Below are positions 10,260 through 19,680 of a stretch of DNA of 64,000 bases, piece after piece. The notes under the pieces are model-generated. The model was not told the origin of the DNA. It saw nothing but the letters and a program-made list of their open reading frames with translations, and made no database searches. The position numbers were made by a program, and so were the translations under genes. Origin of the DNA: a virus; IMG/VR virus record IMGVR_UViG_3300023184_000088, positions 1 through 64,000 of that record; one strand, given 5' to 3'. Position 1 is the stretch's first letter; each line of letters opens with the position of its first letter.

Positions 10260-10660
10260 TGAAACTTTACAATACATTTAAGTCCCTTATTTTAGAAGTA
10301 GCGTCAGTTGACTCAATAGTCAATGCTATAAAAAATAAAGACAAGATAATAATTTACTACGATGGTGATGAACCAGGTGGTCGTGGATTAAGGGAGATAG
10401 AACCTGTATGTTTTGGATACAGTAAAGCCGATAACCCTGTCTTACGAGCTTGGGATACTCAAGGAGCGTCTCACACCGGTTATAAAGGAGAACAACCCTT
10501 ACCAGGATGGAGACTTTTTAGAGCGGATAAAATCCTTTCTTTTAAACCATCCGGAGAAAAGTTTGACACACCAAAATCCGGCTATAATACAACCGGAGAT
10601 AAAAGTATGACAAGAGTTATCATAAATGTGGTTTTTGATGAAGAACCAATACAATATTAA
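10259..10660 (+). CDS. WYL-like domain protein
   Basis: This protein has 133 residues. The pattern IKNKDKIIIYYDGD...GGRGLREIEPVCFGYSK...NPVLRAWDTQG...GWRLFRADKI matches the stand-alone WYL-like (SH3-fold) proteins common in large phages. WYL domains usually sense ligands or nucleic acids in regulators. No HTH is present here, so this copy is not a classic transcription factor. The neighbours are late genes. Confidence 0.6.
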   Translation: MKLYNTFKSLILEVASVDSIVNAIKNKDKIIIYYDGDEPGGRGLREIEPVCFGYSKADNPVLRAWDTQGASHTGYKGEQPLPGWRLFRADKILSFKPSGEKFDTPKSGYNTTGDKSMTRVIINVVFDEEPIQY

Positions 10661-10666
10661 AACATT

Positions 10667-11278
10667 ATGACAAACGAAAATAGTTTAATGGAAAAATTAA
10701 TGGTGTCTAAAAAAATGATAGATATCCATAACCAAACACCAAGAGGGGGATTACCTTCTATGGATTCTTATAATTCACCAGAAGTTGCCTCATATGACGC
10801 ACCAAAGGCTAATTATGTTTTACCTCAAGAGTTTTTACAAGAAAACTCAACAACAAATGAGCCTTATCTATCATCAATTCCAAAAACACCAACGACACAA
10901 CAACCAATGACTCAAGATAGAGTTATGTCGTCTAAATTACCGGATGAGATAAAACGATTAATGATAGAACATCCAATCAGTCAACCAAACTCTATGGGGG
11001 GTGGTTCAGTATTGTCAGATGAATTAGTTGAGAAGGCGTCTAAATTAATGAATTTAAAAGGTCCTCAACAACCAAAACAAGTTGTTAAAGAACAATCATC
11101 TCAAACAAATTTTAATAACAAACAATTAAAAGAAATGTTAAAAGAAGTTGTTGAAGAAGTGTTGTTAGAAAATGGTATACTTGCCGAATCAACACAAAAA
11201 TCAAATGAAGTCTTTTCTTTTAAAGTTGGGAAACATATATTTGAAGGTAAGGTTACAAAGATAAAAAAACTATCTTAA
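10667..11278 (+). CDS. Hypothetical protein, last gene of late operon
   Basis: This protein has 203 residues. The N-terminal 140 residues are Pro/Ser/Gln-rich and probably disordered. The C-terminus holds a helix (LKEMLKEVVEEVLLENGIL) and a short beta segment (VFSFKVGKHIFEGKVTKI). I recognise no family. A terminator follows immediately, closing the 8669-11278 operon. Confidence 0.55.
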   Translation: MTNENSLMEKLMVSKKMIDIHNQTPRGGLPSMDSYNSPEVASYDAPKANYVLPQEFLQENSTTNEPYLSSIPKTPTTQQPMTQDRVMSSKLPDEIKRLMIEHPISQPNSMGGGSVLSDELVEKASKLMNLKGPQQPKQVVKEQSSQTNFNNKQLKEMLKEVVEEVLLENGILAESTQKSNEVFSFKVGKHIFEGKVTKIKKLS

Positions 11279-11298
11279 CTTTATTTACTCTCAAGATT

Positions 11299-11329
11299 AA
11301 CCCTCATCTACCAAGTTGGGGGTTTTTTT
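11299..11329 (+). terminator. Intrinsic terminator
   Basis: AACCCTCA pairs with TGGGGGTT (one G-U pair) around a 10-nt loop, followed by seven T residues. It ends the late operon 20 nt after the stop at 11278. Confidence 0.8.
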
Positions 11330-11341
11330 ATGGGGTAATGG

Positions 11342-11372
11342 TTGATATTTTCATTAAGTATTGTTATATTTT
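11342..11372 (+). promoter_or_regulatory. Possible host-type promoter for the glycosyltransferase operon
   Basis: TTG, a 20-nt spacer and TATATTTT approximate the Bacteroidota promoter, but the last base of TAnnTTTG is T rather than G. It lies 18 nt before the ATG at 11391 and after the upstream terminator, so a promoter is expected here. Confidence 0.45.
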
Positions 11373-11390
11373 CATTTATAATTTAATAAT

Positions 11391-12608
11391 ATGAAAGAAA
11401 AAATTAATGTATTAGTTCTACCATCAGATACGTCAGGTGTTGGAAAATTTCGTTCGGTAGACCCTCATGTATTCTTACAAAACCAATATCCCGATGATTT
11501 TCATGTGGATATTGACTATACCCCAAAGATAGATGATATTAATTATTGGAAAAAATATCAGATAATTCACGCACATAGAACTATTGGTAATAACTACGAA
11601 GTGTCGTCACAAATAATCAAAGGGTTAAAAGAATTAGGGATTATTGTTATTGTTGATATTGATGATTATTGGTTACCAACAATAGACCACCCAATCCATA
11701 GTATTATTGTAAAACATAAAATTCATGAGAAAATTGTTGCGAATTTAAAAGAAGCCAGTTATGTAACAACAACAACTGATTTATTTGCAAACGAAATTCG
11801 TAAGCTTAATAAAAATGTATTAGTTTTACCAAACGCTATAAATCCAAAAGAAGGACAATTTAATCAACCAACACCACCATCAGAAAAAATTAGAGTTGGA
11901 TGGCTCGGAGGTAGTTCTCACATTGAGGATTTAAATTTGTTGGGGGATTTTGTTCAAAAAAATCAAGACATAAATGATAAATTACAATATGTTATTTGTG
12001 GTTTTGATATTAGAGGTACCGTAACAGAACTTAACCCACAAACAGGTGAAGAACGAAAAAGAGACATATTACCTCACGAAACTGTTTGGACTAAATATGA
12101 AGATATTTTTACCAACAAATATAAAACTGTCGATGAGAACTATAAAAAACATTTATTAGAGTTCAAAGAACGAGAATTCTTATCAACAAGTGATTTACCA
12201 TATGTTAGAGTTTGGACAAAACCTGTTACAACTTATGCTATGAATTATTCAAAATTTGATATATCTTTGGCACCGATTAAAAATCATATCTTCAATAGGA
12301 TGAAATCTCAATTAAAAGTGATTGAGGCTGGGTTTTATAAAAAAGCATTAATTGCATCAGAAATAGGTCCTTACACCATTGATTTAAAACATTGTTTGAA
12401 AAATGGTAATTTTACTGATGGTAATGCAATTTTAATTCCTGAAAATAGAAATCATAGTGATTGGTCTAAATCAATTAAAAAGTTGGTTCAAAACCCTGAA
12501 ATGATTACTGAATTGGGTGAGAGATTATTTGAGACCGTTAAAGACAAATATGATTTAAAAAATGTTACGATTACAAGAGCAGAATTTTACAAATCTTTAA
12601 TTAAATAA
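11391..12608 (+). CDS. GT-B glycosyltransferase
   Basis: This protein has 405 residues. A Rossmann-like N-terminal half carries VIVDIDDYWL and the segment NVLVLPNAINPKE. The C-terminal half carries VGWLGGSSHIEDL and the late motif MKSQLKVIEAGFYKKALIAS, where family-4 enzymes bind the sugar nucleotide. This is the layout of phage group-1 glycosyltransferases. It would transfer a sugar to a phage or host acceptor; the donor and acceptor cannot be read from the sequence. It is the first of five glycosyltransferase genes between 11.4 and 19.7 kb. Confidence 0.7.
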   Translation: MKEKINVLVLPSDTSGVGKFRSVDPHVFLQNQYPDDFHVDIDYTPKIDDINYWKKYQIIHAHRTIGNNYEVSSQIIKGLKELGIIVIVDIDDYWLPTIDHPIHSIIVKHKIHEKIVANLKEASYVTTTTDLFANEIRKLNKNVLVLPNAINPKEGQFNQPTPPSEKIRVGWLGGSSHIEDLNLLGDFVQKNQDINDKLQYVICGFDIRGTVTELNPQTGEERKRDILPHETVWTKYEDIFTNKYKTVDENYKKHLLEFKEREFLSTSDLPYVRVWTKPVTTYAMNYSKFDISLAPIKNHIFNRMKSQLKVIEAGFYKKALIASEIGPYTIDLKHCLKNGNFTDGNAILIPENRNHSDWSKSIKKLVQNPEMITELGERLFETVKDKYDLKNVTITRAEFYKSLIK

Positions 12609-12611
12609 AAA

Positions 12612-13313
12612 ATGATAAACATACCTTTAACCAAAATATTGTTTCTTGATATTGAAACAGTTGGTGGATGTAAAAACTATACCGAGTGTAAAGTTAACAA
12701 TCCAAATGTCGCAAAACAATTTGAGAAATATTTTGATTGGTTTCAAAAAAGATTTCCGGAAGATATTGGAGAATCATTAGACTATGTTTTTGAAAACCGA
12801 GCGGCTTTAGTTCCCGAGTTTGCAAAAATTGTTTGTGTTAGTGTAGCGTTTGTTATGGACAATGGTGATATTAAAAAACAATCATTCTCCGGAGATGATG
12901 AAAAAAAATTACTAAAAGATTGCCAAACATTACTTAATCGTTGTGGTAAATTAGATTTTTATCTATGTGGACATAATCTTAAGAATTTTGATATACCAAT
13001 GTTGGCAAAACGAATGATTGTTAATGGTTTAATGCCTTCATCAATATTACCATCTTACAATACAAAACCTTGGGAGATTAAAGCCATTGACACCAAAGAA
13101 ATTTGGCAATACGGAGCTTACACCGCAATTGGTTCATTGGACTTAATGTGTTCTTGTATGGATGTTCCATCACCAAAGGAAGGTGATGTTACCGGAGATA
13201 AAGTTCACGACGCGTATTGGAATAAAAATATGTTACCAGAAATCACTGCTTATTGTGAACGAGATGTGTTGGTATTAATTGATGTAATAAAAAAATTAAA
13301 AGAATTAGAATAA
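12612..13313 (+). CDS. PolB-related 3'-5' exonuclease (DnaQ/RNase H fold)
   Basis: This protein has 233 residues. The three exonuclease motifs are visible: Exo I LDIETVGG (near residue 13), Exo II GHNLKNFDIP (near 120) and Exo III YCERDVLVLI (near 215). They supply the acidic residues that bind two metal ions. This matches the stand-alone exonucleases related to the family-B DNA polymerase proofreading domain. It probably trims or proofreads DNA during phage replication. Its stop overlaps the ATG of the dUTPase gene by one base. Confidence 0.75.
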   Translation: MINIPLTKILFLDIETVGGCKNYTECKVNNPNVAKQFEKYFDWFQKRFPEDIGESLDYVFENRAALVPEFAKIVCVSVAFVMDNGDIKKQSFSGDDEKKLLKDCQTLLNRCGKLDFYLCGHNLKNFDIPMLAKRMIVNGLMPSSILPSYNTKPWEIKAIDTKEIWQYGAYTAIGSLDLMCSCMDVPSPKEGDVTGDKVHDAYWNKNMLPEITAYCERDVLVLIDVIKKLKELE

Positions 13314-13909
13314 TGGAATATAATAATTTAGATTTTTTAGAGGAAAAGGCTAAAGAATTAAGACAAAGATTAGAGGGTGATTTTGAAGATTTAGATATGA
13401 CCGAAATGATGAATGAATTGGGTGTTGATATTAAAGATTTAGAGGATAAAATGTTAAATCATAGAACTAAACTACCATTACAATTTAATAAATTACATCC
13501 CGATGCAACAACACCAAAATATAATTATGAAGGTGATTCAGGGTTTGACTTACATTCTATTGATGAAGTAGTTATACCCCCATTTGGGAGAGCATTAGTC
13601 CCTACAGGATTATCCTTTGACATTAAAGATGGTTATGAAATTCAAGTTAGAACCAAAAGTGGGTTAGCCATTAATCAGGGTCTTATGATATTAAATTCTC
13701 CCGGAACAGTAGATTCCTCATACACTGGAGAAATAAAAGGAATTATTTTTAACACTAACCCTTTTGAGTTTACAATACATAAAGGTATGAAAATAGGACA
13801 AGCTGTTCTATGTCCTGTTGTAAATGGGGGTTGGGTTGATTTAATAGAAGTTAATAAAATAAACGAAAAAGATAGAGGCGAAAATGGATTCGGAAGTACA
13901 GGAATATAA
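13313..13909 (+). CDS. dut: dUTPase with N-terminal extension
   Basis: This protein has 198 residues. It hydrolyses dUTP to dUMP, keeping uracil out of phage DNA. All trimeric dUTPase motifs are present: SGFDLHS (about 76), RTKSGLA (about 113), GTVDSSYTGE (about 130) and the C-terminal RGENGFGSTGI. About 50 extra acidic, helical residues precede the usual start, making it longer than typical phage enzymes of about 140-150. The extension has no recognised domain. The next gene starts within its last 26 nt. Confidence 0.88.
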   Translation: MEYNNLDFLEEKAKELRQRLEGDFEDLDMTEMMNELGVDIKDLEDKMLNHRTKLPLQFNKLHPDATTPKYNYEGDSGFDLHSIDEVVIPPFGRALVPTGLSFDIKDGYEIQVRTKSGLAINQGLMILNSPGTVDSSYTGEIKGIIFNTNPFEFTIHKGMKIGQAVLCPVVNGGWVDLIEVNKINEKDRGENGFGSTGI

Positions 13910-14642
13910 CATAAAAGTTGCATTAGTCTGTATTGCTAAAAATGAGGATAATTACATTCAAGAATGGGTTGATTATAATAAAAAATTGGGGTTTGACGAC
14001 ATTTTCATTTATCAAAACAATTGGAGGTGTTCAATTGACGAACCTAACGTAATTAAAATAGAATACGATGGAGTAACAAGACAAATACCCTGTTATAATG
14101 AATTTATTAAAAATTATAAAAAAGATTATGATTGGGCCGCGTTTTTTGATGTTGATGAATTTTTAGTGTTAAAAAAACATAAAAACATTAAAGAATTTAT
14201 TTTTGATTATAAAGACCACAATGGTATTGGTATTAATTGGGTCATGTTTGGAGATAATGGTTTATCTGAAATTAACAATGAATATACCGTGATTAAAAGA
14301 TTTACCAAATGTCAGTCAATCCCTAACAAACATATAAAAACAATTCTTAATTTAAAAGAATATAATCATATGAGTGTTCACGCTCCAAACAGAGAAATTG
14401 TTGATACTAATTATAGAAAATTTAAAGGCCCTTTTAACGATAAAGGATTAATAGACATAGCACAACTTAATCATTACGCTTGTAAAACAAAAGAAGAGTT
14501 TATCCTTAAATGTGGTAGAGGGAGAGCTGATTTAAAAATAGGTAGAAATATTAAAGAATTTAACGACTTCAATTTTAACGAAATAACCGATTTAACCGCA
14601 TACAATTTTTTATATGATAACAATAATATACTCAACACATAA
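13884..14642 (+). CDS. GT-A glycosyltransferase, family 92-like
   Basis: This protein has 252 residues. The opening VALVCIAKNEDNYIQEWVDYNKKLGFDDIFIYQN and the metal-binding motif FFDVDEFLVL are the signature of DUF23/family 92-type glycosyltransferases. A conserved LNHYACKTKEEF motif follows near residue 195. It overlaps the dUTPase gene by 26 nt and the next gene by 29 nt, so all belong to one transcript. The acceptor is unknown. Confidence 0.7.
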   Translation: MDSEVQEYNIKVALVCIAKNEDNYIQEWVDYNKKLGFDDIFIYQNNWRCSIDEPNVIKIEYDGVTRQIPCYNEFIKNYKKDYDWAAFFDVDEFLVLKKHKNIKEFIFDYKDHNGIGINWVMFGDNGLSEINNEYTVIKRFTKCQSIPNKHIKTILNLKEYNHMSVHAPNREIVDTNYRKFKGPFNDKGLIDIAQLNHYACKTKEEFILKCGRGRADLKIGRNIKEFNDFNFNEITDLTAYNFLYDNNNILNT

Positions 14643-16131
14643 AGACGAAGCATACAATAACAAATTTAGACAACATTTGTTACAAAGTTCCGGATTAAAA
14701 GATATTCAAATATTAGAATATATTAACCATAATCAATATAGTTTATCCGAATTATATAATAAAGGGATTTCAGAATCAATTTACAATATAATAGTTTGTT
14801 GCCATAATGATATCAAACTTGAAAATGGTTGGGGTAAAAAATTACTTAACGATTTTAATGAAAATCCTGATTATGGTATTATAGGCAAAGCAGGTTCTTG
14901 CTATTTTCCTAAATCCGGAATTTACTGGGAAAGAATGAATCAAACAATGGTTGGTCAAGTTTATCACCACCCTGAAGGTCAGAAAAAATGGATTAACACA
15001 TATTCATCAAAATTACCATATTTAATACCTGTGGTAACTATTGATGGATTATTCATATCGTTTAATAAATTAAAAGTTAATCATCAATTTGACGAAACAA
15101 TTGGTAAATTTCATTTTTATGACCATTTATTTTGTATACCAAATTATTTAGATGGTGTTAAAATTGGTGTTACCTCATCTTTTGAAATTACTCACGAATC
15201 CGTCGGACAACCAAACCAAGAATTTTTTGAATCAAAAGATAAATTTGTTGGAAAGTGGGGTAATAAATTACCTTTGGATTTAAAACCATTTGAGGTTCAC
15301 ATACCAATTATAAAAGAAAAACCATTAAAAAATATTGGTAAAGTAGCTGTTATTATACCAACAAAAGGTAAAACTGAACTACTATTTTCTTGTGTTAATT
15401 CCTTTATTACAAATTGTAATACCAATTTATTTGACATTTTTATTGCCGATACAGGGTCTTCTGAATTTGAGAAAATTGAAATTAAAAAATTTATATTAGA
15501 TAATCAAAATATTATTAATATAAATTTAATTGAATATGATTACTACAACTTTGGTAAAATTAATAATGACGTTGTTAAAAATCATATAACCAATGAATAT
15601 GAATTTTTATTATTTTGTAATAATGACATTAAAATCCTTAATAACATTATCTATGGGATGTTAAAAACTTTTAAGGAAAATCCAAAAATTGGGACAGCGG
15701 GATGTCGACTACATTATGAAAATAACACAATACAACATAATGGTGTTGTTGCTTATATAGATTCTAAAGGTAGTTTTGGTGTGGGACATTTGGAATTAAA
15801 TAAATACTATTCTAACTCATACACAATTAATGATGTTATCGGTTCAACAGGGGGTTTATTAATGATTAAAAAAGTTCTTTTTGAAAAATTGGGAAGTTTT
15901 AATGAAAATTATATTTCTTGTTTTGAGGATGTTGAATTGAATTTAAAATCTATTTTATTAGGATATAGAAATATTTGCGACACTAATTTAGTTGCTTACC
16001 ATTTTGAAAGTCAGACTAGAAATGAAGACCCTAAAAATTTGGAAAAATTAGAAGTAGATTTTAAAAATAATTTGTTCCCTTTTGTTTCTAATAATATTGA
16101 AAAACTACACAAACATCTTTTAAAGATTTAA
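14614..16131 (+). CDS. Two-domain GT-A glycosyltransferase
   Basis: This protein has 505 residues. Residues 1-225 form one glycosyltransferase-like domain (IIYSTHKDE..., IIVCCHNDIKLENGW). Residues 240-505 form a family-2 domain with VAVIIPTKGKTELL, FLLFCNNDIKIL and the acceptor-side motif GGLLMIKK...CFEDVELNLKSILLGY. Fusion of two transferase domains suggests sequential addition of two sugars, which is inference. It overlaps the upstream gene by 29 nt. Confidence 0.72.
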   Translation: MITIIYSTHKDEAYNNKFRQHLLQSSGLKDIQILEYINHNQYSLSELYNKGISESIYNIIVCCHNDIKLENGWGKKLLNDFNENPDYGIIGKAGSCYFPKSGIYWERMNQTMVGQVYHHPEGQKKWINTYSSKLPYLIPVVTIDGLFISFNKLKVNHQFDETIGKFHFYDHLFCIPNYLDGVKIGVTSSFEITHESVGQPNQEFFESKDKFVGKWGNKLPLDLKPFEVHIPIIKEKPLKNIGKVAVIIPTKGKTELLFSCVNSFITNCNTNLFDIFIADTGSSEFEKIEIKKFILDNQNIININLIEYDYYNFGKINNDVVKNHITNEYEFLLFCNNDIKILNNIIYGMLKTFKENPKIGTAGCRLHYENNTIQHNGVVAYIDSKGSFGVGHLELNKYYSNSYTINDVIGSTGGLLMIKKVLFEKLGSFNENYISCFEDVELNLKSILLGYRNICDTNLVAYHFESQTRNEDPKNLEKLEVDFKNNLFPFVSNNIEKLHKHLLKI

Positions 16132-16186
16132 ACATAGACATTTAAATTAAAAGAAGTATTCTTATAAAATAAAAAACAATTATAAA

Positions 16187-16948
16187 ATGGCTGAACAACG
16201 AAAAAAGAAACCAATAACTACATCTACACCTGAACCAACAGGTAAACCGGTAAGTAAAAAAGAGTTAATTGGTCAAATCATTAAGAGAAAAACTAAAGAA
16301 AAATTTTTAACTCTAAATCAAAAAAAGTATTACGACACTTTAATTGATAGTGAAATAACAATTTGTTCCGGACCGGCAGGTGTTGGTAAAAGTTATATAA
16401 CAATGAAGGCGGCTATTGATTTACTTTCAGAACCAAAAAACTCTTACGAGAAAATAATCATTGTTAGACCGGCTGTTGAGGCTGAAGAAAAATTGGGTTC
16501 CCTACCAGGGAATGTTGAGGAAAAACTTGACCCTTATATTTTCCCATCTTATTACTTATTAAATAAAATTATAGGTAAAGAATCTAGAGAAAAGTTAAAA
16601 GAGATTGAAGTTATTGAAGTATTTGCTTTAGCTTTTATGCGAGGTATGAACATTGATAATTCTATTTTAATTTTTGAAGAAGGTCAAAATGCTTCTCCAA
16701 GTCAAATGAAACTACTGTTAACTAGAATTGGATATAATAGTAAATTCTTTATATCTGGAGATGTGGAACAATCCGATAAATATAAAAATAAAACACATAG
16801 TGGTTTATGGGATGCAATTGAAAAATTTAGAGATGATGATTACGTATCAACATTTGAATTTAAAGATAAAAACGATATTGTAAGAAATCCTTTAATTAGT
16901 AAAATATTACGTAAATACGATAACGAATCCGATGAGAATAGCAATTGA
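16187..16948 (+). CDS. phoH: PhoH-like ATPase
   Basis: This protein has 253 residues. Walker A GPAGVGKSY lies at about 62-70 and Walker B ILIFEEGQNA at about 160, followed by the sensor-like SGDVEQSD. This matches the PhoH P-loop family, frequent in large phages and related to helicase-type ATPases. The first 35 residues are Lys/Thr/Pro-rich and probably disordered. The cellular role of phage PhoH is not settled; RNA-related functions are proposed. The next gene overlaps its 3' end by 17 nt. Confidence 0.85.
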   Translation: MAEQRKKKPITTSTPEPTGKPVSKKELIGQIIKRKTKEKFLTLNQKKYYDTLIDSEITICSGPAGVGKSYITMKAAIDLLSEPKNSYEKIIIVRPAVEAEEKLGSLPGNVEEKLDPYIFPSYYLLNKIIGKESREKLKEIEVIEVFALAFMRGMNIDNSILIFEEGQNASPSQMKLLLTRIGYNSKFFISGDVEQSDKYKNKTHSGLWDAIEKFRDDDYVSTFEFKDKNDIVRNPLISKILRKYDNESDENSN

Positions 16949-17531
16949 GATTAATGGCGTTTTAAGAAACACTATTGGTAAAATAGAACAAACATATCAA
17001 AAATATTATATTGACAAAACTGATGGTATTGAAGATGAGATATTCAGTTATGGTATGTCTTTACCGGTAACATCACTAACATTACAAGACCATTTCAAAT
17101 TTCAAAATGATGATGAATTATTTTCATTTTTATATGAAGAATTTCCAATGGAGATATTTGGTCATTCACAATCTTCGGAATACTCAACATTCACCGATTT
17201 AAATGAGATATATGTGAATTTAAGAGACAATCACGAATTATTAATCGTGTCTGACGAAATTGGTAGGTCTAAACCAGCGTCATTATTTTTCTTATCAAAA
17301 TTTGGTTGTTTATTAGAAAAAGTAAAATTTTATAGTAATTCCACAATAAATTCTATGTGGAACGAAATTGATGTTTTACTTACATCAAATCCTACCTTAT
17401 TATTAGAACATCCTTCAGATAAAATATTAATAAAATTTGAGACGGAGTACAATAAAGAGATTAACACAATCCATTCAATAACATCAATTAAAGAACTGGA
17501 AGATAAATTAAAAAAAATTATAGAATGTTAA
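16932..17531 (+). CDS. Degenerate HAD-like protein
   Basis: This protein has 199 residues. IAIEINGVLRNT at the N-terminus aligns with HAD motif I, but the nucleophile Asp is replaced by Glu. LLIVSDEIGRSKPASLFFLSKFG (about 100) resembles the later HAD motifs. It may have lost phosphatase activity or act as a regulatory subunit. It overlaps phoH by 17 nt and the next gene by 7 nt. Confidence 0.45.
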   Translation: MRIAIEINGVLRNTIGKIEQTYQKYYIDKTDGIEDEIFSYGMSLPVTSLTLQDHFKFQNDDELFSFLYEEFPMEIFGHSQSSEYSTFTDLNEIYVNLRDNHELLIVSDEIGRSKPASLFFLSKFGCLLEKVKFYSNSTINSMWNEIDVLLTSNPTLLLEHPSDKILIKFETEYNKEINTIHSITSIKELEDKLKKIIEC

Positions 17532-17800
17532 AAGTATTAGGTGAAAATTATTATTTGGATTTAGATAAAATTGATGCTTATGTTCAAATAGAAGAGAAAG
17601 TATCGTCATCCGGAGAAACAGAGGGTACAGCAATTAGTATTATAAAATACGAAACAATTAAATTAATGTTAGAAATAATAATGGACGAACAGGAAGAAAT
17701 TGACGATAAATTAGGTATTAAAGGTATTAGTCAATTATCAATTCCGTTTAAATTAGCCTTTAACACTTTATTATATAAAAATTTACTAAACAAATTATAA
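17525..17800 (+). CDS. Hypothetical small protein
   Basis: This protein has 91 residues and overlaps the upstream HAD-like gene by 7 nt. It is acidic in the centre (MDEQEEIDDKLG), with alternating beta and helical segments. No family is recognised. Confidence 0.5.
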   Translation: MLKVLGENYYLDLDKIDAYVQIEEKVSSSGETEGTAISIIKYETIKLMLEIIMDEQEEIDDKLGIKGISQLSIPFKLAFNTLLYKNLLNKL

Positions 17801-17804
17801 CACA

Positions 17805-18866
17805 ATGACACAAGAACAAATTTCAAAATTAGAGAAATCTATTCAGAACATGAAAGATAAGAAATCTAGAATTTATCTTTTAGTTCAAGACACTAAAGGC
17901 AACGCGAAAGCCTCATTATCCTATATCTACAATTTAGGTATGACATTATTAAATGAAGGGTATAATCCAATTATGTTACACGAAAAATCTGACTACACGG
18001 GAGTTCAAAGTTGGTTAGGTCAGGAGTACATGGATTCATTACCTCATAAACCAATTGAGGGTGAAAATTTAGAGGTTTCTCCTGAAGATTTCATTATTTT
18101 ACCTGAGCTTTATGGGTTTGTAATGAGTCAAATTTCCAATTTACCTTGTGGTAAGATAGTTTTATGTCAAGCATATGACCACATATTAGAAACTTTACAA
18201 CCAGGTCAAACTTGGTCTCAATTAGGGTTTTTCAAATGTATAACAACTTCAGAGATTCAAAAAGAATATTTAGAAAATATTATGAGAAATATCTCATTTG
18301 ATATATTAAAACCATTTATTTCCGACGAATTTATACCAAATCCATTACCGGCTAAACCAATTATTGCCATACACGCTAGAGACCAAAGAGAGTCCACTAA
18401 TATTATAAAATCTTTTTATATTAAATTCCCCCAATATAGATGGGTAACATTTAGAGATATGAGAGGATTATCTGAGACTGAATTTGCAAAAGCACTAAAA
18501 GAGTGTTTTCTTTCTGTTTGGATTGACGAAACAAGTTCGTATGGTACCTTCCCATTAGAATCTATGAAATGTAATGTTCCTGTTTTAGGGTTAGCACCTA
18601 ATTTAGTACCGGAATGGATGAATGAAGATAACGGTATTTGGATTAATAATAAAACACAAATAGTTGATTATATTTCTGACTTTTTACAAAATTGGTTAGA
18701 GGATAGTATTAACGAAAATTTAGAAGGTGAAATGTTAAAAACAGTTGAATCATTGTCAACTAAAGAAACTTTCAACTCCGAAGTAATAAACCTTTTTGAA
18801 AGATACTTGTCTGTTAGATTAGAATCATTTGAAGAACAATTATCTAAACTAGAAACAATAGAATAA
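17805..18866 (+). CDS. GT-B glycosyltransferase
   Basis: This protein has 353 residues with two Rossmann-like halves. The N-terminal half carries RIYLLVQDTKGNAKASLSYIYNLG and FIILPELYGFV. The C-terminal half carries PIIAIHARDQRES and the donor-site region WIDETSSYGTFPLESMKCNVPVLGL, typical of family-4 enzymes. It belongs to the phage glycosylation cluster and ends one base before the next gene begins. Confidence 0.68.
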   Translation: MTQEQISKLEKSIQNMKDKKSRIYLLVQDTKGNAKASLSYIYNLGMTLLNEGYNPIMLHEKSDYTGVQSWLGQEYMDSLPHKPIEGENLEVSPEDFIILPELYGFVMSQISNLPCGKIVLCQAYDHILETLQPGQTWSQLGFFKCITTSEIQKEYLENIMRNISFDILKPFISDEFIPNPLPAKPIIAIHARDQRESTNIIKSFYIKFPQYRWVTFRDMRGLSETEFAKALKECFLSVWIDETSSYGTFPLESMKCNVPVLGLAPNLVPEWMNEDNGIWINNKTQIVDYISDFLQNWLEDSINENLEGEMLKTVESLSTKETFNSEVINLFERYLSVRLESFEEQLSKLETIE

Positions 18867-18867
18867 T

Positions 18868-19680
18868 ATGGAAGAAACTAAAACATTTGATGTATCCGTA
18901 ATATTACCGATAAAATCAGGTAAAACATTAGGATTTACAGAGTATTTTGAAAAATGTATACTATCATTACAAAATCAAAAAGTAGAAATAAATGAACTAA
19001 TAATTGTTCATACTGACGAAAGTTATTTGGTTGATTATTTAAACAAGTTTGACTTTGGAAGTTTAACGGTTAAGAAATACGAATGGACTAAAGACCCTAA
19101 CTACGCCGACCAAATAAACTATGGTGTTAGAAATTCAAATTCAGAATGGGTTTCATTGTTTGAATTTGATGATGAGTATTCTAGTATTTGGTTTAAAAAT
19201 GTTAACCTTTATAGTGAGGTATATCCTGATGTAAACGCTTTTTTACCAATAGTTGTTGATACTGATGAATCGGGTAAATTTGCTGGATTCACTAATGAGG
19301 CAACTTTCGCAGCTAATTTCAGTGAAGAAATGGGTGTGTTAACTAATGAAACATTACTTGACTATCAGAATTTTCAAACATCAGGTATGGTTATTAAAAA
19401 ATCATCATTCCTTGATTTTGGATTAATTAAATCGTCGTTTAAATTAACCTTTGGCTACGAATTCTTTTTAAGAATGACACATAACTCGGTAAAAATTATA
19501 TCAATCCCAAAAATAGGTTATAAACACACAAATTTAAGACAAGGGTCTATTTTTTGGAATTATAAAAATGGTGAAAATGTGTTAACCGATGATGAGATTA
19601 AGTTTTGGATTGATTCAGCAAAAAAAGAATATTTTTTTATTAATGACAGAAACATAAAATACGAACCTCAAGAAGTTTAA
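18868..19680 (+). CDS. Family 2-like glycosyltransferase
   Basis: This protein has 270 residues. VSVILPIKSGKTLGFTEYFEKCILSLQNQ is a family-2 opening. Positions about 95-105 (WVSLFEFDDEYS) give the metal-binding acidic cluster and HTNLRQGS lies near the C-terminal catalytic loop. The stop overlaps the ATG of the sigma-factor gene by one base. Confidence 0.68.
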   Translation: MEETKTFDVSVILPIKSGKTLGFTEYFEKCILSLQNQKVEINELIIVHTDESYLVDYLNKFDFGSLTVKKYEWTKDPNYADQINYGVRNSNSEWVSLFEFDDEYSSIWFKNVNLYSEVYPDVNAFLPIVVDTDESGKFAGFTNEATFAANFSEEMGVLTNETLLDYQNFQTSGMVIKKSSFLDFGLIKSSFKLTFGYEFFLRMTHNSVKIISIPKIGYKHTNLRQGSIFWNYKNGENVLTDDEIKFWIDSAKKEYFFINDRNIKYEPQEV

